Assembly: GCA_015698045.1 (NCBI GenBank) | Contig: BLAL01000252.1 | Coordinates: forward strand, 992,001-1,056,000 | Source of the DNA: Rhizophagus clarus | Lineage: Eukaryota; Glomeromycota; Glomeromycetes; Glomerales; Glomeraceae | Direction of reading: 5' to 3' | Length of the DNA stretch: 64,000 bases | Shown: positions 57,605 through 64,000 of the stretch, in pieces | Position numbering within the stretch: the stretch's first letter is position 1 | How the letters are laid out: every line of letters starts with the position of its first letter | Translations under genes and position numbers: made by a program | The notes under the pieces: model-generated | Told to the model about the DNA's origin: nothing | The model's database searches: none | The model's input: the letters and a program-made list of their open reading frames with translations, nothing else

Positions 57605-57991
57605 AAAAAAAAAAAAAAAAAAAATGGTTATATATATATATATATATAATATAATATAATATGTACATAATATAAAAAAAAATTTTTTTTTTTTATTCTC
57701 TTTGTTTTGGTTTAGTATATAAAATAAATAATTTATTGTGTAATAATAAAAGGGATTTGCTGATGATTAAATTAATAAATTAGTTAGGTTAGAAAAAAAA
57801 AAAAAAAAAAATACGTACTTTAATCTTTTTGTCATTTCTATGTCATTATTATTCGTAGTGGTAGTAATATTATTATCAATATTGTCAATATTGTTATTTT
57901 CAAACAAGTTTGATTTCTTTGAATCTTTAAATTTTTTTGTTGTAACCAAATTTCCCGAAGATGAAATTGATGTTATTAATACAACTGTCAT
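54718..57991 (-). CDS. RhoGEF (DH-domain) protein
   Basis: Six exons by eye: 57991-57819, 57559-57066, 56511-55460, 55373-55077, 54998-54905, 54830-54718; 2,223 nt, 740 residues. Residues 1-530 are mostly disordered Ser/Asn/Thr-rich sequence with a poly-Ser run (from a GAT repeat on +), a basic QRLKRTFSLSKKSDRE segment and poly-Thr. The C-terminal 190 residues are a DH domain: RKFIISEIYSTEQSYLSHMKTL (CR1-like), a middle helical region, and LSDYLIMPIQRVARYSLLLKDL, the diagnostic CR3. Known role: GDP/GTP exchange on Rho/Rac/Cdc42 GTPases, controlling polarity and hyphal growth. No PH domain follows; the frame stops soon after CR3. I chose the ATG at 57,991; an in-frame ATG at 58,132 would add 47 Lys/Phe-rich residues that look like UTR. 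Confidence 0.88.
57565..57650. repeat. AT microsatellites and A-run in the first RhoGEF intron
   Basis: (AT)n of about 34 bp, a run of about 25 A, then a second (AT)n of about 20 bp. All within the intron between the first two exons. Confidence 0.9.
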
Positions 57992-59825
57992 TTTTTTCTT
58001 TCTTTTAATTTTTTCTAATTCTTTATTTTTTATTTTTTTGAAAGTGAAAGGAAAGAGAGCGAAAGGTAGATGAATTGTTTGTGAGATTATTTTTTTTTTT
58101 TCTATGTTGTTATATGGAGTTGATTCGAACACGTGGGATCAGTTTCGGTGAGAATGGACCTTTTTGTATTTACATATATATGATAAGAAAGCCTTCCTAT
58201 CCAGATAACTAAATTTTCCTTTTATATATCTTGTAATAGGAAATATAAATTAGGAAATCTGATGATATAAATATATATAAAGATAATGAATGTTTATTAT
58301 TTTTTTTTTTCTTTAATACAAAAGAAAGTCCAAGAAAATTTTGAATCTATGTATTTTTTTTTTTAAAAAAAAAAAAATAATAATAAACAAAAAAAAAAAA
58401 AAATTTTATTTATTATATATATATATATATTTTTAAAAGGTGAGAATTTTTAAGAGATTGGGGGAATCCGAGTGAAAAAAAAAGTGAAAAAGAAGAGTAT
58501 TTTTTTTTTTTTAACGAGGGAAAAAAAAAAAATTTTTTTTTTTTTTGATGAAAAAAAAAAAAAAAATAAAGTTTTACCCGTTATAAGATTTTAGATAAAG
58601 AAAATATTGGTTAAATTGTTATATTTCATATGATAAGTTTATTTATTTATTATTTATTTAAAGTAAAAAAAGTAAAAGGAAAAAAGTAAAAATAAAATAA
58701 GAAAAAAGAAAAAAATAAATAAAAAAAAGAGAAGAATAAAAAGAAAATTTTTTAAAAAAAGAAAAAAAAATGAATAATTATAGGTCTTTTTTCTGTTCGT
58801 TTTTAAAAAGTTAAATATATTTTTTAAATATATATAAATATATAATCCGGGTAAGGACCAAATAAGAAGGGTTCTGCTTTAAATGAGAAATAGAAAAATA
58901 AATAAAACTGCATCATGAAAAAAGAAAATTTTTTTTTTCTTTCAAATGTCAAAAATTCCGTATCGTAGCACTGATGATTTTCATTGTACCGATTTCCGAG
59001 ATAGGATTTATTTTAACAATCTATTTGAAAGAGGTGTGTGCGCATTTATAAGCAATGAAACACGCGCAATAAATCTGGCCAGATTATAAACCGGTTATTT
59101 AAATAATCAATTTCGGATGATATTGGGATCAGCCATCACCGAAAATATTGTTCTATTTGAAAAGTGCTGATTTATGGCTAAAAAAACTCAAAAGCAAAAG
59201 CTAACCAATAATGGAGTTGATGAACAAAAACATAATAATAATGAAAAAAAGTTCAGTTACAAGTATAGTTTATCGACTGAGCCAAAGATATCAGAAGATA
59301 TTTCGGTGATTTTGATATTTCAGCCTATTGTAATTACTCTAATAGGTATTGAAAATTGCTACAGAAGTTCGGTATTATTTTTACAATTTTGGACTCTTTC
59401 GAAATTAAGCTTATCGAATAGATAAGCTTATTAATTTCCGCATAATCCAATATATGATGGATAATTATTACATTAAATATCTCTCTCTTAAAAGTAATTT
59501 AAACTCCACAATTTCCAATCCTAAGTTTAGTTTTTAATACAGAATTTGGTATTTAGGCTTTAGTTTTTAGGTTGATGGACCAGCTTTTTTGTTTGGTGCA
59601 AATATATGTATTATATATAAATATATATTTATTTATATTTCAATCTATAATTTCATCTATTTCTATAATTTCCGTAAAAAAAAAAACGAGTTTATTAACA
59701 AGATAAATAAAAGATACATAAATTAAGTTACGCAAATACGTTGTTATGCATTAACTATATATTAAATTATTTTAAAAATTATTTGAATTATTTAAACTTA
59801 AATTAACCTATTTGAATTTTTCAAT

Positions 59826-59832
59826 TAAATTA

Positions 59833-59886
<54 letters not shown>
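59826..59886. repeat. (CT)n microsatellite
   Basis: About 28 CT dinucleotides with one TTT interruption. The minus-strand frames that read it as alternating Arg-Glu are artefacts. Confidence 0.95.
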
Positions 59887-59888
<2 letters not shown>

Positions 59889-62800
59889 ATACCCTTGTTT
59901 AAGTAATTTAAATAAATTAAGTAATTTAAGTAATATAAGTTGTCCTCTCCCCCCTGTGTCAACGTAACATGATATACATACAACAATAAATAAACAAGTT
60001 GAATATCTTTTTTCATATCTTTTCTTCCCAAACGGCTTTCCAATTTGGTCAATTATGTGAATTATGTGTGGCTGTGTCATGTACACGTGTGTTATACCAT
60101 TTATACTTGTACGAATGAATATACGAATATTATCATATTTTTTTTTTGCCCCATCAAACATACACGCCGTACGTTTACATATAATTTCTCTCTTGATTTG
60201 TCTATCAATAAAGTTATAGACGTAATATGCATGCGTACTTACATAATATTGGACCATTTAAGGATAAAAGAAGGTCGTTCCAATTTACTTATCAAATTTA
60301 TCAGATGTTTCTGATTATTGATTAACTGATTAACCCCCCTTAATTTTCCGACATTTGGTAATAACTTTCCCTTACAAGTAAATTGGGTTGCGTCACTTTG
60401 TATGAAAAACGCGTTATGTATTTATTTTAATAATAGATCAAAAAAAGTAAAATAAATATTTTTAATTTACTAATTCTGAATTTATGATTTTTTGATTTTC
60501 TTTGTCTAGAATCTTTTATACTTTTAAACTATTAATAAAAAAAAAAGTTTTTCCGATAGAGTTTTACTTCATAATGTAAGGGATTGTTGGTCGATCGATG
60601 ACAGATAATCAAATGAAATTTTGTAAGTTTGAACCCTTTTTTTTTTTTTTTCTTTCCTTTTTTTCCTTCTTTTTTTTCTTTGTTTGTGGCGCATCAATAA
60701 AAAAAATTGCATTTTTTTTTATAATATTTATTATTGAGAACGTACCGCAGCATAAATTGATTTACCAAGTTTGGGAATATCGGCGTAGTATCCAATCCGA
60801 TTAATATTACGCCAAATCCTATATAACTTGTTAAAAAAAAAAATGATTTCTTTTTTCTTTTTTTTTTTCATTGAAATTACAATTTATGTAAAAAAATGAA
60901 TAATAAGAAGTTAAGATTAACCGTTCCATCATTTTTACCGATAATAATATTCACATGTCAGTTTAAAATAAGAAATTTTATTGGGGGATTAAAATTTTTT
61001 TTTTTTTTTTTTATGACGTAAAATTTATCTTTTTTAAAACTTTCGGTTTTAATCGATTTTTTCTCGGCTTTGGCGTTTTTTTTACTGTAAAAAAAAAAAA
61101 AAGATGAACGCGCGACTACAAACATCGGGGGTCTCCGGTATGAAGGAATTTATGGATTTTAAGAATTTTTTTTCTTTTTTTTTTTTAAAGTAAGATACCG
61201 GTAATTAAGGTAATTATTTTATCCATTCATTGAATGAATCAAAATTCTCGACATAATGAAACTCCGAGTCAAATAAATATTTGTGTCACGATAATTAAAA
61301 TTGGTCGGTACCATAAAAATTCCTTTAAATACTTGGTTTGTCAGAAACACTTTACCAAGTAAGTAAAAGTAAGAATGATCATATGATTTACTGCGTAAAT
61401 CATTGCATGATTTTGGTGGTAATCATTTTTTTTTTTGTAGTAATCATTTTAAAAATGGTTTTGACCTATTTCATAAAATTGAATCATTTGATAAGATTTG
61501 GATAGATTTACATCATTTTTTTTAAATTAGGGTGAATAGAATAGGTGAATAAGGCGATATTTTAGGCGGGAATTTACTTCCTTTTCATTCATTGTAAAAA
61601 ATAAGTTAACTTGGTTTAGTTCCATTGAGAAAATAATAATAATGATGATGATGATGATGATAATAATAATAATAAATAATAGCTAATAACCCTACTCCAA
61701 AAAAAAACCCTTCTTTTTCGTGATAATACAATGAATAAAATTTTGTACTATACAAAAAATAAAATACAATGGCAAAAAAAAATCTGTCATACGATTCATG
61801 TTTTTTGCCCCCCTGAATGAAAGTAACACCTAAAAAAATAAAGAAGTAAATAAATAAAAGGGAATATTATAAATTTATATGAATACCTAAATTAATCAAT
61901 TATTATAATCAAAGGGAAACTTTAAAATAAATAAATAAATAAATAAATAAAATTTTGTACAAAGTTAAACAAAAGTTACAAGAACTTTCTCATTGTTTAA
62001 AAAAAAAAAAAAATAATAAAATTAATTTGTCAGTTTTGTTGTTGTTGTATTGTGCGTTATATTGTCTTAATGTTGTGGAATCTTTTTTTTTTTCCTAGAG
62101 AATTTTCTCATTGTTGTTTTTCGAGATAATATTCGAAAAAAAAAAAAAATAAAAAAAAAGAAACATTACTTAATTAGTAATACTAATTTAAAAAATGTTT
62201 TTAGGTTAAAAATTAGAAATTGCTATAAATAGGAATTTTGATACTAGATTGAAAATATATATATATATGGGATCGAACATCTCCTCATCTCTTTTTGAGG
62301 CTTTTTTTTTAACTTTAATCGCTTTTTGGTAAAATACCTTAAGTCAAATGATGGGTTTTTCTATTATATAGCCTTTTGAAGGAAAAGAAGTAATTAAACC
62401 TTTAATAATTTGATCATGAGAATAAATTAAATATCATTATCTTAAATTGGAAGGTTCATTTAAAAAAAAAATTAATTCCGGTCAAAATTCCCTAAATTTC
62501 CCCAAAAATTATAAATTGTAAGCCGTGTAGAAAAAAAAAAAAATGTAAAAAAAAAAAAAAACTTTACCTTTTAAAAAAGGAAAATTCATTATCATCATCA
62601 AATAACCCCAACGATTTATAATCATACTTACGAACTACCCCAACGGCAAATTATTGTACTTAATGTAAATGATTTACATTTATTATTGCAAATTATTTCA
62701 CATTACAAAAATCTTTTTTTCACTTCGTTTATAATAATCGCGTGAGTTATCTTATTGTAAACTACCTTTTATGTATATTTCAAAGTGAAAGGTTCGATTT

Positions 62801-63003
62801 AAACCTTTTTTTATTCACAATGATAAAAATTTTCTCAAAAACTCCCCATATTTGAGCGAAATCTTATGAGATTCTATTGTCTATTTGGGAAATTTCTCAC
62901 TTATTGTAACACTACTATGATCATATTAAAAAGGGGTTTCATACATTTTATTTAATTCTGTGCAACACTTAAAAAAAAATTCAAAGTCTCAAGTTTTTTT
63001 TTT

Positions 63004-63136
63004 TGGGTTTAAAAGAATTTTTGTTTAACAGAACTTTGGGTTTAAAAGAATTTTGAGTTTAAAAGAATTTGAGTTTAAAAGAATTTTGGTTTAAAAGAAA
63101 TTTTGGTTTAAAAGAATTTTGGTTTAAAAGAATTCG
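63004..63136 (+). repeat. Tandem repeat, 16-19-bp unit GGTTTAAAAGAATTTT
   Basis: About seven consecutive units (G)GGTTTAAAAGAATTTT or (GA)GTTTAAAAGAATTT with small length changes in the T run. The array ends in AAAAGAATTCGGGGGG. Confidence 0.85.
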
Positions 63137-64000
63137 GGGGGTTTTTTTTTTGAAATCAGTTGTGAAACAATTTATTTAAATAACTTGATTAACTTAATTA
63201 ATTTAATTAACCTGTTGCACCATGCTTTTGAAACAACCAAAATTTGAAACAATCTGATAAATTTTTAATTGATTTAACGCGTCTACTTTGATGTAATTTG
63301 ATGTAATTTATAATTATTATAATTATAACTAAAAAATATTCCGTATATCTGCATATAATAATTAATATTATTATAATATAATAAATAATAATAGCGTGAT
63401 GTAAAAAAATACATATATATATATAATATATATATATATTTTTTTTTAAAAAAAAAAAAAAAAATTAAAATAAATTAATATTATTATTAAATAAATAAAT
63501 AAATAAATAATAATGTTTAAATAATAATAATAATAATAATGATAATAATAATAATAATGATAATAATAATAAATGATGATGATGAACATATTATGATGAT
63601 TTGTATAAAAAATTCGGAAATTATTAAATTCCCACTCATTCTTTTTCACACCATCCCCAATCATCAAAAACAAACAAACATTGCATTTTCCCATTATTTT
63701 ATGACATTTTCCGATTATTTCTTTTATCGTAATAATTACGTTTTTTTGTACGCTTTGGTAAAAAGAAAATCTTCGGTGAAAAAAAAAAAAAAAAAAAATT
63801 TAAATTATTAATATTGTAAAAAAGAAAATTCCGAATATTTTATTCACATGATCTCTTTTTTTTTTTCACAAGGGTTACTTTTTTTTTAAAAAAAGGTAAC
63901 CATAAATTAAAATATCATTTATATAATGAAACAAAAAAAAAACGCCCAATAAAAAAAAACACAAAAACATTACTGAATAGGGATAAATGATTTCTATATA

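Larger units (their letters stand above)
57992..64000. other. 6-kb gene-poor region upstream of the RhoGEF gene
   Basis: No convincing gene. It holds the RhoGEF promoter/5' leader and many A, T and A/T runs. An 83-codon frame at 59,174-59,425 (MAKKTQKQKLTNNGVDEQK...) is surrounded by partly inverted words (CAGCCATCACCGAAAATATT and AAGATATTTCGGTGATTTTG), so it may be part of a repeat rather than a gene. Other contents: a (CT)n microsatellite, GAT/AAT microsatellites at about 61,640-61,680 and 63,480-63,590, and a 17-bp tandem repeat at about 63,000. No tRNA was recognised. Confidence 0.45.

Noticed and set aside
59808..60257. 149-codon frame ending in a long Arg-Glu repeat
   Set aside because: The Arg-Glu repeat is the translation of a (CT)n microsatellite, and the upstream part shows no domain.
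63446..63811. Frames of Tyr/Ile or Ile/Asp repeats near the right edge
   Set aside because: They come from AAT/GAT microsatellites and poly(A/T) runs.

Overview
The window looks like nuclear DNA of an early-diverging fungus, most likely an arbuscular mycorrhizal fungus (Glomeromycotina, Rhizophagus-like). This is an inference from the extreme AT richness, abundant A/T homopolymers, genes split by many introns of about 60-140 nt with GTAAG-type donors, an F-box protein of the kind these genomes amplify, and dense decayed DNA transposons. No bacterial, viral, CRISPR or confident tRNA/rRNA feature was seen.

Layout. 1-4.6 kb is genic: the 3' end of a CHCHD2/Mix17-type twin-CX9C gene, then a multi-exon Nup84/Nup107 nucleoporin on the minus strand. 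4.6-40.3 kb is a transposon graveyard. It holds decayed repeats (4.6-11.4 kb), a CACTG-ended element with 3-bp TSD TTA (11,382-16,103), a CACTA element with TSD AAT (19,479-22,903), and a second CACTA element of the same family in opposite orientation with TSD TAT and a dead Tnp2-type transposase (24,611-31,943). Next come a TA-flanked Tc1/mariner-like DDE element (31,946-35,277) broken by a CACTA-ended MITE (32,841-33,322), an A-rich satellite split by these insertions, and a poly(A)-tailed retro-insertion of a LINE ORF1-like sequence (about 37,900-39,893). 40.8-58 kb is genic again: V-ATPase subunit C (+), TIM22 (-, convergent with it), an F-box protein (+), a sideroflexin (-) and a RhoGEF (-). 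58-64 kb has no convincing gene, only homopolymers, microsatellites and one short tandem repeat.

For V-ATPase C, TIM22, sideroflexin and RhoGEF I rebuilt exon chains by eye. Exon lengths sum to whole codon numbers (390, 154, 333 and 740 residues). The genes are unrelated housekeeping functions (mitochondrial import and carriers, vacuolar acidification, nuclear pore, small-GTPase signalling) and form no operon or cluster.

The most unusual content is a recurring architecture in the transposon region: tandem arrays of tiny exon-like blocks (about 24-50 nt), each bounded by a polypyrimidine-AG acceptor and a GTAAGT/AAG-GTAA donor, with intron-like spacers carrying a TACTAAC/CTAAC branch-point motif. 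Homologous blocks occur inside two different transposons with different termini (15.0-15.6 kb and 19.9-20.6 kb), and related arrays lie at 5.4-5.7, 6.5-9.0, 16.1-16.7 and 21.4-22.5 kb.
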